NCBI RefSeq assembly: GCF_014395425.1
Contig: NZ_CP060711.1
Coordinates: 124,001 to 188,000, forward strand
Source of the DNA: Thermomonas brevis
GTDB lineage: Bacteria; Pseudomonadota; Gammaproteobacteria; Xanthomonadales; Xanthomonadaceae
DNA: 64,000 nucleotides
Direction of reading: 5' to 3'
In this document: piece after piece, positions 24,658 through 32,711 of the stretch
How positions within the stretch are numbered: position 1 is the first letter of the stretch
How the letters are laid out: every line of letters starts with the position of its first letter
Translations under genes and position numbers: made by a program
The notes under the pieces: model-generated
The model's input: the letters and a program-made list of their open reading frames with translations, nothing else
The model's database searches: none
Told to the model about the DNA's origin: nothing

Positions 24658-25023
24658 ATGACCGAGCAAGGGCTGTTGGGCCCCGGCCTCCGGACGTTTT
24701 TCCGCATAGCCGAAAAGTGGCAAATATCCCACGCCCAACAGTGCTTCCTGTTGGGCTGCCAAGATCAACAGGCTCTAGATTCATTGCTAGACGGCGACTT
24801 TGCAGAGATGCCTCGTGATGTACTCGTCCGCATCAGCTACTTTCTTGGCATCTATAAGGCCCTGCACACCATCTTCCCCAATGAACACCAGGCTGACAGT
24901 TGGATGATCCGCCCAAACAGTGCGCCGCTATTTGCCGGGCGATCCGCGATCAACTTTGTAGCGGAAGAGGGCGTCGATGGATTGGCCGCTTTGCGAAAAT
25001 ATCTGGATGAGCAACTAGGTTAG
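24658..25023 (+). CDS. MbcA/ParS/Xre-type antitoxin without visible toxin
   Basis: The 121-residue protein starts MTEQGLLGPGLRTFFRIAEKW. It has an Xre-like N-terminal half (QCFLLGCQDQQALDSLL). The C-terminal toxin-binding domain includes RISYFLGIYKALHTIFP, then ADSWMIRPNSAPLFAGRSA and LAALRKYLDEQLG. The last part is the DUF2384 signature shared by MbcA and ParS. These antitoxins normally pair with an adjacent RES-domain NAD-degrading toxin, but none is found on either side. It is an orphan here, or acts as a stand-alone regulator. Confidence 0.8.
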   Translation: MTEQGLLGPGLRTFFRIAEKWQISHAQQCFLLGCQDQQALDSLLDGDFAEMPRDVLVRISYFLGIYKALHTIFPNEHQADSWMIRPNSAPLFAGRSAINFVAEEGVDGLAALRKYLDEQLG

Positions 25024-25115
25024 TCGCGCAGGGCGGCTTGGTGAGCCATCGGAGACATTGGTGTGTAGATGAGGCTAGCCGGTCCTCCAGCTAAAGTACG
25101 GTCCGGTATCCATGG

Positions 25116-26378
25116 TCATCTGGCGATCGCCAGCTCATGCCAGCTCGTCGTATACCGTCCTGATAACGCCGTCTGGTTCATCCCCCACAATGGTCTCTCC
25201 AGCGCCCCCTTGCGCGGGCGCCACGCACTCGACGCCAACCCCAGCGCCCCTCTCCCGAAGCGGGCATTGGCTCGATCCATGACCTCCATCAGGCTCTTCG
25301 AGCGCGGATCGGCCAGTGCGAAGAGATCCCCTTGTTGGTGGTCGCCGTGAGTCAGATCCAGCAGGCCGACGCCTGCCTTCTTGTAGCGATAGCCCTCCCG
25401 ATACATCGCCCGCACGAGGTGCTGCGCAAGGCGCAGCACCTCGCGGGTGTCGGACGTCGGGGTGATCAGCGGCATGGCGCCGGATGGGTGGTATTGCGGC
25501 GCATCCGGCTTGAAGGGGTTGGTGTTGCACCAGACCCAGACGCCGTTGGCATGCAGGGAGCGAGCGCGTAGCTTCTCGCAGGCCCGCTGGGAGAAGGTCG
25601 CCACGGCCTGCTGCAGGTCGTCCAGCGCAACGACCTCACTGCCAAACGAGCGGCTGACCACGATCTGCTTCCGGTCCGGCTCGCTCTCTTCCAGATTCGC
25701 GCAGGCGATGCCCTGCAGCTCGCGCTGGGTGCGGGCCAGTACGACGCCGTAGCGCGCCCGCAGTGTTTCGGGATCGGCGCGGCTCAGGTCTGCCGCGGTC
25801 AGGATGCCCTCGGCACCCAGCCGCGCCGTGAGACGGCGGCCGACGCCCCAGACATCCTCTGCGGGAAACTTCTCCAGCACCGCATCACCGGGCAGCACTG
25901 TCACGACGCCGTGGGGCGTCTTCTTGGCGAGCTTGTTGGCCAGCTTCGCCAGTGTCTTGGTTGGCCCGATTCCCACGCAGCAGGGAATGCCCACCCACTG
26001 CCGGATCCGGGCCCGCACCCCGGCGGCGACTTGCTCGCGCTGCTCTGCCGGGATGCCTTGGAAGTCCACGAAGGACTCGTCGATGGAGTAGACCGCCACC
26101 CGGGCGAACTGGTCGCGCAGGATCGACACTACTCGGCCCGACAGGTCGCCGTAGAGGGCGAAGTTGGCCGAGAAGATCCGCAGCCGCCGACGCAACGCTG
26201 GCGACACCTCATGGATTGGCTGGCCCATCCCAATCCCGAGGTCTTTGCACTCCTGGCTACGCGCGATCACGCAGCCGTCGTTGTTGGACAGCACGCAGAC
26301 AGGCTCGCCCTGCAGCTCGGGCTTGAACGCCCGCTCGCAGGAGGCATAGAAGTTGTTGCCGTCGACCAGGCCAAACAT
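25116..26378 (-). CDS. umuC: UmuC-like Y-family translesion DNA polymerase subunit
   Basis: UmuC is the catalytic subunit of DNA polymerase V. The 420-residue length matches E. coli UmuC (422). Catalytic motifs are intact: FGLVDGNNFYASCERAF at the N-terminus and YSIDESFVDF for the second metal-binding pair. GIGPTKTLAKLANKLAKK is the helix-hairpin-helix region, and a little-finger domain follows. It is the last gene of the umuD-X-umuC operon, 22 bases after X. Confidence 0.93.
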   Translation of the reverse strand: MFGLVDGNNFYASCERAFKPELQGEPVCVLSNNDGCVIARSQECKDLGIGMGQPIHEVSPALRRRLRIFSANFALYGDLSGRVVSILRDQFARVAVYSIDESFVDFQGIPAEQREQVAAGVRARIRQWVGIPCCVGIGPTKTLAKLANKLAKKTPHGVVTVLPGDAVLEKFPAEDVWGVGRRLTARLGAEGILTAADLSRADPETLRARYGVVLARTQRELQGIACANLEESEPDRKQIVVSRSFGSEVVALDDLQQAVATFSQRACEKLRARSLHANGVWVWCNTNPFKPDAPQYHPSGAMPLITPTSDTREVLRLAQHLVRAMYREGYRYKKAGVGLLDLTHGDHQQGDLFALADPRSKSLMEVMDRANARFGRGALGLASSAWRPRKGALERPLWGMNQTALSGRYTTSWHELAIAR

Positions 26379-26400
26379 GCACGTCGCTCCGCCAGACCCT

Positions 26401-26799
26401 TCAGTCCACGGGCAGGTGGACGATCGATTCCGCCTCGCTGCGCAGCTGGCGGATCAGGCTCAAGACGCCCTCGAAGCGCTGCAATTCGGCCTCCTCGGTA
26501 GTGGCTCGCGCATAGGTCTCCGGCTCATCCAGCACGTCCAGCATCAGGGCGGTAGCCGAACCGTCAGCGTGTGGGGTCAGGCGGGCCTCGTAGATGCAGG
26601 TGCCAGTCCAGGAACGCCAGCACCGCAGCACATCGCCGTCCAGCCAGATCGCCCAGCGGTCGTCCATGTCGCGCGGCCACAGGCCTGCCTGCAGCCGCAG
26701 GACATCTTCGATGGCAAACACGTGGCGGCACCGCAGCGGCCAGCGGGGGCCTTCCATCGGCTTCAGCTTGTGCTTCCAGCTCTGCGGGATGTCGCTCAT
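26401..26799 (-). CDS. Hypothetical protein between umuD and umuC
   Basis: The 132-residue product starts MSDIPQSWKHKLKPMEGPRW. The ATG at 26797-26799 overlaps the umuD stop (ATGA), so co-translation is likely. The middle reads WAIWLDGDVLRCWRSWTGTC and the C-terminus LSLIRQLRSEAESIVHL. I do not recognise a domain. Position inside an SOS-controlled polymerase V operon implies an accessory role in translesion synthesis or its control, which is inference from context only. Confidence 0.75.
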   Translation of the reverse strand: MSDIPQSWKHKLKPMEGPRWPLRCRHVFAIEDVLRLQAGLWPRDMDDRWAIWLDGDVLRCWRSWTGTCIYEARLTPHADGSATALMLDVLDEPETYARATTEEAELQRFEGVLSLIRQLRSEAESIVHLPVD

Positions 26800-27272
26800 C
26801 GCCTGCGCCCCAGGAGTTGACGGAAGTTCCAAGTCACCACGCCCCAGATCTCCAGCTCCATGTCGGGGGGAACCAGGATCGGGGGATAGTCCGGATGCCC
26901 GGAATGCAGCTCGAACCGCCTGCCGCGCCGTTGCAGCTGCTTGCAGGTGAAGCCACTGTCCCAGATGGCGATCACGATGTGGCCGTGTCGCGGTGTGATG
27001 CTGCGATCCACGATCAGCGTGTCGTCGGGGTAGATGCCGAAGTTGATCATCGAGACCCCGGTGTCGGCCCGCATGAAGAAGGTCGAGACGGGATTGAGGA
27101 TGCAGTGCCGGTTGAGGTCCAGCGCGTCGTTCTCGCCATAGAAGTCCTCGGCCGGCGACGGGAAGCCGCAGGTCACCCGGTTCGACAGCAAAGGCAGCGC
27201 AAGCTCTGGCGCGTCAGCATCGGCAGGTCCGATGACGCCAGGCGGCAGGAGGGCGGGCGGGAGATCGAGCAT
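26796..27272 (-). CDS. umuD: UmuD-like self-cleaving S24 peptidase
   Basis: UmuD is cleaved after RecA activation and then joins UmuC as polymerase V. The 158-residue protein has the cleavage dipeptide Cys35-Gly36 in VTCGFPSPAED, the nucleophile Ser74 in DTGVSMINFGI and the general base Lys111 in GFTCKQLQRR. Spacing matches UmuD (about 140 residues in E. coli). A LexA-type box lies upstream, and the hypothetical gene and umuC follow in one operon. Confidence 0.93.
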   Translation of the reverse strand: MLDLPPALLPPGVIGPADADAPELALPLLSNRVTCGFPSPAEDFYGENDALDLNRHCILNPVSTFFMRADTGVSMINFGIYPDDTLIVDRSITPRHGHIVIAIWDSGFTCKQLQRRGRRFELHSGHPDYPPILVPPDMELEIWGVVTWNFRQLLGRRR

Positions 27273-27327
27273 GGCGGCAGTCTCGGAGACGGTGGGCTCA
27301 CCGTTTGAGACGGGCCATGATAGTTGG

Positions 27328-27346
27328 TTAGTAGTAATACTACTAA
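27328..27346 (-). promoter_or_regulatory. SOS box (LexA site) of the umuD operon
   Basis: TTAGTAGTA-A-TACTACTAA is a 9-bp perfect palindrome around one base. It contains TTAG-N6-TACTA exactly, the LexA recognition motif described for Xanthomonas. It lies 56 bases before the umuD ATG. Damage-inducible control of the polymerase V operon is therefore very likely. Confidence 0.85.
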
Positions 27347-27587
27347 TGTTCTTCCGGCGGGCACTTCCGCCCTACAGCTCAAGAGCTTCCTGAGGCGGAA
27401 CCGCTGGTCTAGGCGCGGTCGGCGGCCCCGTCATCCCTGGCGGGGCGCGCGACGGGTGGATGTCCTAGCCGGTGGCCGGTCCCGTGCGTTGCCAACGAGT
27501 ACAGTTTCGCCTGTGGCCCGGAGTGAGGGCATCAGCCAATATCCATCCGACGGGTCAGAAAAGTCTGGTTCTAGGCGTGGGAAGCGC

Positions 27588-28124
27588 TCAGCCTTGTTGG
27601 GCGTCTTTCCACGCCCTGTAGATATCCGGCTCAAGGCTGATCGGCGCGTGCTGGATGTCCATGGACTGGTCCGCGAACGGCTTGGCCAGGTCGGTGTAGA
27701 TCGCGGCGGTGGAGAGCCCGAAGGGCTCTGCGTCCTCATTGGAGTAGGCGTAACGCACCCGCGTGATCCCGGCCATCCGCATTGCTGCCATGCACATGGG
27801 GCAGGGCTGGCCGCTGGCATAGACCTCGCAACCGGCAAGGTTGGGTGTCCCGAGCGCCCGGCTGGCGGCTCGAAGGGCGTTCAGCTCGGCATGCGATGTC
27901 GGGTCGTTCGTGGCCAGGATCTCATTCACGCCCCGAGAGATGACGAGTCCGTCACGAACCACAACGGCGCCGAAGGGCCGTCCACCACCTCGCACGTTGT
28001 CGTTGGCTAGCTGGATTGCTTCCGCAAGGAAGTGGGTAGTGGTGTTCAACAGCTGCCTCCATGCTTGGTCATTGACGGGAAGAGAAGTTTGCCAGTGACC
28101 TCTGACGACCCGAAGCGGACTCAT
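27588..28124 (-). CDS. Nucleoside/guanine deaminase (CMP/dCMP deaminase fold)
   Basis: This zinc-dependent deaminase converts an amino group on a base or nucleoside to a keto group. The 178 residues hold the His-Ala-Glu motif (78-80, TSHAELNALR) and PCPMC (107-111), the two halves of the zinc site. The segment AIYTDLAKPFADQSM resembles guanine deaminase (GuaD-like) proteins. The true start may be near residue 26-31, where family similarity begins. The neighbouring genes are SOS and defence cargo, with no operon partner. The substrate cannot be fixed by eye. Confidence 0.82.
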   Translation of the reverse strand: MSPLRVVRGHWQTSLPVNDQAWRQLLNTTTHFLAEAIQLANDNVRGGGRPFGAVVVRDGLVISRGVNEILATNDPTSHAELNALRAASRALGTPNLAGCEVYASGQPCPMCMAAMRMAGITRVRYAYSNEDAEPFGLSTAAIYTDLAKPFADQSMDIQHAPISLEPDIYRAWKDAQQG

Positions 28125-28169
28125 TGAGCGCCTAAAGATGAGGCCTAGCTAATTGTCCTGACATCAGTG

Positions 28170-28189
28170 GGACCTTAAGCCTAAGGTCC
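28170..28189. repeat. 8-bp inverted repeat in the divergent promoter region
   Basis: GGACCTTA and TAAGGTCC flank a four-base centre between the deaminase (minus strand) and the defence genes (plus strand). No T tract follows on either strand, so it is more likely a protein-binding site than a terminator. No regulator gene is adjacent. Confidence 0.4.
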
Positions 28190-28266
28190 AAAACGAAATC
28201 CCTGCCTTGCACGACGCGGCTTGCTAGTCGAAACTGGACCGCAGGGGCAAAGGGGGCTGTCTAATA

Positions 28267-29397
28267 ATGGCAGGAGAAGCGCTGAAGGAGCTCGTGCACG
28301 TTGCCACCTCCTCGGAGTATGCCGAGGTTGGCGGAAGCCATAACCAGAAGGGAATTGAGTTCCAACGCCATTGGGGCCTCATGCGAATGTTCGAACTGGC
28401 CGAAGCCGGTCAGACGGACTTCTTGGTGCTGTTCGAAGCCATTCAAGACATAGCGGTCCTTGATTCGACAACGTCACCAACGGCGATTGCGGTCTATCAA
28501 GTCAAGAAGAAGGACCGCAAAGAGTGGGGCTGGGGCGAGCTCACCGGGCTGCATGCTCCTTCCGCCAAGGCAAAGCCACTTGACGGAGTTAAGGGCAGCC
28601 CAATCGGAAAGCTGTACGAAACGGTAAGTGCCATCACTACTATCGCGAGCTCTGGTCGGTTTCTATCCAATGCGGGCTGCGACGTACCCCTCGCCAATGG
28701 ACAGAATGCCGCGGTTCATGCATCGGTTCCCTTGTCAGTGCTGGCGGACGCGCAGCGAGAATTGCTTACCAGTGGTCTAGTCACGTTGCATGCTGGCGGC
28801 GGTTCCGGGCCGGACCTATCAAAGATATTTTTCGAGCGCACTGACCTGCCGGTGAACTCCCCTGGTCCGCATGTTGTAGGTATTGCTCATGGCTTTCTTG
28901 CGAAGCGCAGTCCACGCCATGCGGGTCAGGCTCAGTCGCTGGTCGAATCGCTGCTGACGAAGATAGCGCCACTAGGGGCGAGGACTGAGCCATGCGCGGA
29001 CTTCGACGAAGTCAAAGCTCGGCACGGCTATTCACTTGCGGAGTTCTCCGCCGCACTTGGTGAGCTTGAAAAGATTCCAGATGTCATCGAGCTGCTAACT
29101 GCGTGGGTGGCGCAACTGTCGAACGAAGGAATGGACTTCCTTGAGCTGACGAGGATGCAGGTGGCCGCTGCCTCCATCTATCAACGCCAAGTAATGGGCA
29201 CCGTCTCGTCGGCTGAGACCGCGCTTGCGCACGATTGCGACGCCTACCTGTCGAAAGTGGAGCCATCGGCGAAGCTGCTTCCCTTCTTTGACGAGGCCTA
29301 TGAGGCGCTTACGCCGAATCATTCCGACTTTCGTAAGGCGGAAATTCTTGCCCATTTTGCATTGAGAGCAATAACAAAATGCGCGGCCCAGACCTAA
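28267..29397 (+). CDS. DUF4297/Cap4-type nuclease, candidate anti-phage effector
   Basis: The 376-residue product has an N-terminal PD-(D/E)xK-type nuclease region. KGIEFQRHW (about 28-36) supplies an acidic residue, LFEAIQDIAVLD has Asp61, and IAVYQVKKK carries Q78-x-K80. This is the arrangement of DUF4297, the nuclease domain of Cap4 and of Lamassu LmuA effectors. The C-terminal part (about 220-370) is helical. A gene for a zinc-hook ABC ATPase follows 33 bases later, the pairing seen in Lamassu-like and related ABC-containing defence systems. A third small component is not visible. The DNA is poorer in GC than the core genes, which fits cargo. Confidence 0.78.
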   Translation: MAGEALKELVHVATSSEYAEVGGSHNQKGIEFQRHWGLMRMFELAEAGQTDFLVLFEAIQDIAVLDSTTSPTAIAVYQVKKKDRKEWGWGELTGLHAPSAKAKPLDGVKGSPIGKLYETVSAITTIASSGRFLSNAGCDVPLANGQNAAVHASVPLSVLADAQRELLTSGLVTLHAGGGSGPDLSKIFFERTDLPVNSPGPHVVGIAHGFLAKRSPRHAGQAQSLVESLLTKIAPLGARTEPCADFDEVKARHGYSLAEFSAALGELEKIPDVIELLTAWVAQLSNEGMDFLELTRMQVAAASIYQRQVMGTVSSAETALAHDCDAYLSKVEPSAKLLPFFDEAYEALTPNHSDFRKAEILAHFALRAITKCAAQT

Positions 29398-29430
29398 AGA
29401 AGCTCATCAGGAGTCTTCGAACTAAAGCCT

Positions 29431-31145
29431 ATGAAAAGCTTCCAATTCGAAAGTATCAGGCTCATGTCGCACCGCGACGGAAGAGCGCGGAACATTCACT
29501 TCCACCCGACGAGCACACTCGTAGTCGGGCGAAATCACACGGGAAAGTCGAGCCTGATTAAGGCTCTCTTCCGGACCTTGGGGCAAGGCCGCAAGGTGGT
29601 CTGACGGAATGGGACGAGAGCACGGTATCCGTAGTCGACTTTTCTGTCGGCGGGGTTAGGTACAGTGCTCTTCATCAGCAGGGCCATAGGGCATTGTTTT
29701 CAGCCGATGGCGAGCTGTTGACGGTTGCAAATAGCCACGGAGAGTGGACTCGTGCCCTCACGCAAACCCTAGGGTTCAACCTCGTCTTGACCGACAAGAA
29801 CGCAGCGACGGTGTCGGCGGATGCCAATTGCTTCTTTCTTCCGTTCTACATCAATCAGGATGGTAGTTGGCAATCGACATGGGACACTTTCGTTGGCCTA
29901 AAGCAGTTCCGCGCTCCTGTGGGACCGATTCTCGAATATTTCTCGGGCATCAAGCCGCCTGCGTACTACTCGTTAAGCGCGGAGCGAGCTCTGTTGCAGC
30001 GAGCCGTCGATGAACTTGAACGCGAAAGGCGCGCTTTGGAGCGCACGAAAGCTCGCTTCCAAGAAAGCGCTCCCCAACGAATGCCGAAAGTGAATCCCGA
30101 CAACTTCCAAGCAGAAGTGGGGGAACTCACTAAGGAAGTTTCCAAGCTGAACGCCGAACAAGAAAAGGTTCGGGAGAAGCTTGTTCGCGAGCAGGAAGCT
30201 CTGGAAGGTATTGAGAACCAAGTCAAGGCAGCAAACGCCGCCTTGGAGACCTACTCCAAAGATTCCACGTACCTGCGGCAGGAGCCGAGAGAGGTTCTGG
30301 TTTGCCCAACCTGTAACGCCGAGCACAAGGAATCTTTCCTTGAGCTGCTGGACTACGCCGAAGACGCCCGCGTACTGCGGGAGCTTGTCGCGCAATTACG
30401 CATAAGCGCCACCAAGCTACGGGAGCAAACGGCGCAGACCCGCGCTCAATTGTCCGAGCTCAAATCGAGCTACAACCGGGTAGCCGAAATTCTTGCCACG
30501 AGGCGAGGGGAACTGGCGTTCAGTGATGTCGTCAACAGCATTGGCGCCGAGAACGCTATTCGTTCGTTCGATGACGAGAGCGCCAAGCTCAAGGGTGAAA
30601 TTGATTCGAAGCTGGGTAGGTTGCAGGACATGGAGCGCACCCTAAAAGAGCTGACCAGTGCAGCCCGTTCAAAGGAAATCTTGGCTGAGTTCCGAGCCGC
30701 CTATGCGGCGGCGCTGGTAAAGCTAAACCTCCATGCACTAGACACGAGCCGCCTTCGTCTCGCTAGTAGGCCCGACTTGTCGGGAAGCAGTGGGCCCCGT
30801 TCAATCTTGGCGTATTACGCCGCCATCTGGACAGTGTGCTTGGGCAAGCACGGCTCATTCGCCGTTCCTCTAGTGATTGACTCGCCAAATCAGCAGGGGC
30901 AAGACGACATCAATTTGCCCAAAGTACTTCAGTTTCTCGCCAATGACTTGCCCGCTGGCGCACAAGTCATTGTCAGTACCGAAATGGAGACGGATAACAA
31001 ATTCGCGCAGACGATTGAGCTTACGGATCCTTACAAGTTGCTTCGAGAGGACGATTTTCCTGAAGTGGCGAGTTCGATAGAGCCAATGCTGTCCGCGATG
31101 TATGGCATTTTGGACGGCGCGTCGTCATCGAGATGGCCTAAATGA
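29431..31145 (+). pseudogene. Rad50/SMC-like zinc-hook ABC ATPase of the defence pair, frameshifted
   Basis: The first frame starts at the ATG at 29431 with MKSFQFESIRLMSHRDGRAR. It contains the Walker A motif GRNHTGKSS (33-41), then stops at 29604. The remaining protein is read in another frame from GGLTEWDESTVSVVDFSV onward to 31145. Adding one G to the G4 run at 29580-29583 joins them as TLGARPQGGLTEWDE, giving 571 residues. The later part has two long coiled coils around a zinc-hook CPTC. It ends with the ABC signature region SGSSGPRSILAYYAAIW and Walker B VPLVIDSPNQQGQD. All elements but the frame are intact. The break may be a sequencing deletion, phase variation or true inactivation. 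Confidence 0.8.
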
Positions 31146-31287
31146 TTTTCCTCATGCATATTACGTCTTGGCGCTGAAGTCGGAATTTGGACGAGAGTAC
31201 CTGCCGGATTGGCGTGTCAGTGGAACTCCTTCGTCCGCTCTTGGCCGCTCCCCGACCCTCTACGGTCGAGGAGCGAGCCTTATGGCT

Positions 31288-31917
31288 TCAGACATCCGTC
31301 TGCTCGGCGATCTCCAGGGCGTCATCGACCTCTATACCTAGGTAACGCACGGTGCTCTCTAGCTTCGTATGCCCAAGCAATAGCTGAACCGCCCTGAGGT
31401 TTCGCGTCCGGCGGTAGATCAACGAAGCTTTGGTCCTGCGCATCGTGTGCGTGCCGTAGGAACCCGACTCGAGGCCAGCATCTTCTACCCAGCGATGGAC
31501 GATGCGGGCGTACTGCCTCGTCGACAGGTGGGGCGAGTCCGAAATACGGCTTCTAAATAGAAAATCCGACTGCTTGAGCTCAGCGTGGGTGATCCAAGCC
31601 TGCACGGCCTCGCGAGTCGATTGGGTGATCTCGAACTGGACGGGTCGGCCGGTCTTCTGCTGCATCACGATGGCGCGGGATGCCATTTGACCGCTATGGG
31701 AAACATCCGATACCCGCAGCTTCACCAAGTCGCAGGCGCGTAGCTTGGAATCGATCGCAAGGTTGAAGAGGGCGAGGTCACGGACCTTGTGGCCGAGCTG
31801 AAGGCGAATGCGAATAGCCCAGATGTCTTTCAGCTTGAGCGGTGCCTTCTGCCCGATCAGCTTGCCCTTGTTCCAGGGCTCGTGGTGCTGAGATGTGTGA
31901 AGAATTGCCATGCCCAA
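31288..31917 (-). CDS. Short tyrosine recombinase/integrase
   Basis: The 209-residue product is a short catalytic-domain integrase lacking the usual N-terminal arm-binding domain. Catalytic residues are Arg60 (DSKLRACDLVKLR), His157-x-x-Arg160 (GTHTMRRTKASL), Gly-His at 182-183 (LLGHTKLE) and Tyr192 (TVRYLGIE). Complete sets of this length are common on Proteobacteria islands. It faces leftward toward the defence genes and may mark another island boundary. No attachment repeats were found. Confidence 0.88.
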   Translation of the reverse strand: MGMAILHTSQHHEPWNKGKLIGQKAPLKLKDIWAIRIRLQLGHKVRDLALFNLAIDSKLRACDLVKLRVSDVSHSGQMASRAIVMQQKTGRPVQFEITQSTREAVQAWITHAELKQSDFLFRSRISDSPHLSTRQYARIVHRWVEDAGLESGSYGTHTMRRTKASLIYRRTRNLRAVQLLLGHTKLESTVRYLGIEVDDALEIAEQTDV

Positions 31918-32291
31918 CTCCTGATGAAGGGTTGGTCAGGCTTCTCCTACACCCAGAAGCAAGGCGTGATGCGACCCAAAGCGGACGATGTGTCGTGGCC
32001 CTCTGCAATTCTGTCGGGACGCCCACGGAGACGTGACTCACGCCAACGAGCCTCCGGGAATCCCGGGGCGATTCAGGCTTACGCTACACCGGGGCCAAGG
32101 AACTGCGGTCAAGACAGGAGGGCCTCCGCGCTGGGAAGAACTCCCAGGCGTATCGTGCGCACAGCTACCATACGAAAGTCCCACCCGAGGCTATTGAGAA
32201 ACTCATTCGTCATCACACGAATGAGGGGTCGCACGTAGGGCTGTGTGACCCCCATCCTGCAGCGTGAGCTGATTGGGTCAAGGCCGAGTTG
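31918..32291. other. Intergenic stretch, nothing recognised
   Basis: The 374 bases between the integrase and the monooxygenase show no frame with protein-like texture, RNA or repeat that I can support. It may contain an attachment site, but no direct repeats were seen. Confidence 0.4.
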
Positions 32292-32594
32292 TCATGCAGG
32301 CAGTTTGGCTGCAAGAAGTTCGACCTTCTCGATATTGGGCGGAGAACTGAGCAAGGTCGCTGCGTTTGCCATCAAGGCCGCGGCGATCTGGCCGTTCAGA
32401 TGCGCCTGGCGACCTGCCTCATCGGCAAAGGCATCGAACACACCAAACGTCGAAGGGCCAAACTTCAATGCGAACCAGGCCGTGGTGCCGGACTCGGCGT
32501 TGGCGAGCGGCAGTGCGCTGGCCAGGAAGTCGGCAAGCGCAGCTTCCTGGCCGGGTTTAGCTTCGAGGCGAACAAACAGGGCGAGCTTGGTCAT
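32292..32594 (-). CDS. Antibiotic biosynthesis monooxygenase family protein (YgiN-like)
   Basis: The 100-residue protein starts at the ATG at 32592-32594 with MTKLALFVRLEAKPGQE and folds as a ferredoxin-like ABM domain (PGQEAALADFLASALPLANA, AFADEAGRQAHLNG). Members such as YgiN oxidise quinols or act on small aromatics. It is divergent from a GlxA-type regulator and near an Old Yellow Enzyme, so a role in quinone or electrophile stress is likely. The upstream extension to 32723 is not needed. Confidence 0.85.
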   Translation of the reverse strand: MTKLALFVRLEAKPGQEAALADFLASALPLANAESGTTAWFALKFGPSTFGVFDAFADEAGRQAHLNGQIAAALMANAATLLSSPPNIEKVELLAAKLPA

Positions 32595-32711
32595 GCTGTA
32601 TTCCTTTGGGTAAATGGAAAAGTGGGTAAAGGGATCGACGAGACTGCAGTCTGAGTCTTCATGACAGACATCTCTATTGGCAATAATGACAACATTGATA
32701 TCATTGCTGCC

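Noticed and set aside
25024-25115. RES-domain toxin next to the antitoxin
   Set aside because: No open frame of suitable size or content lies on either side of the antitoxin.
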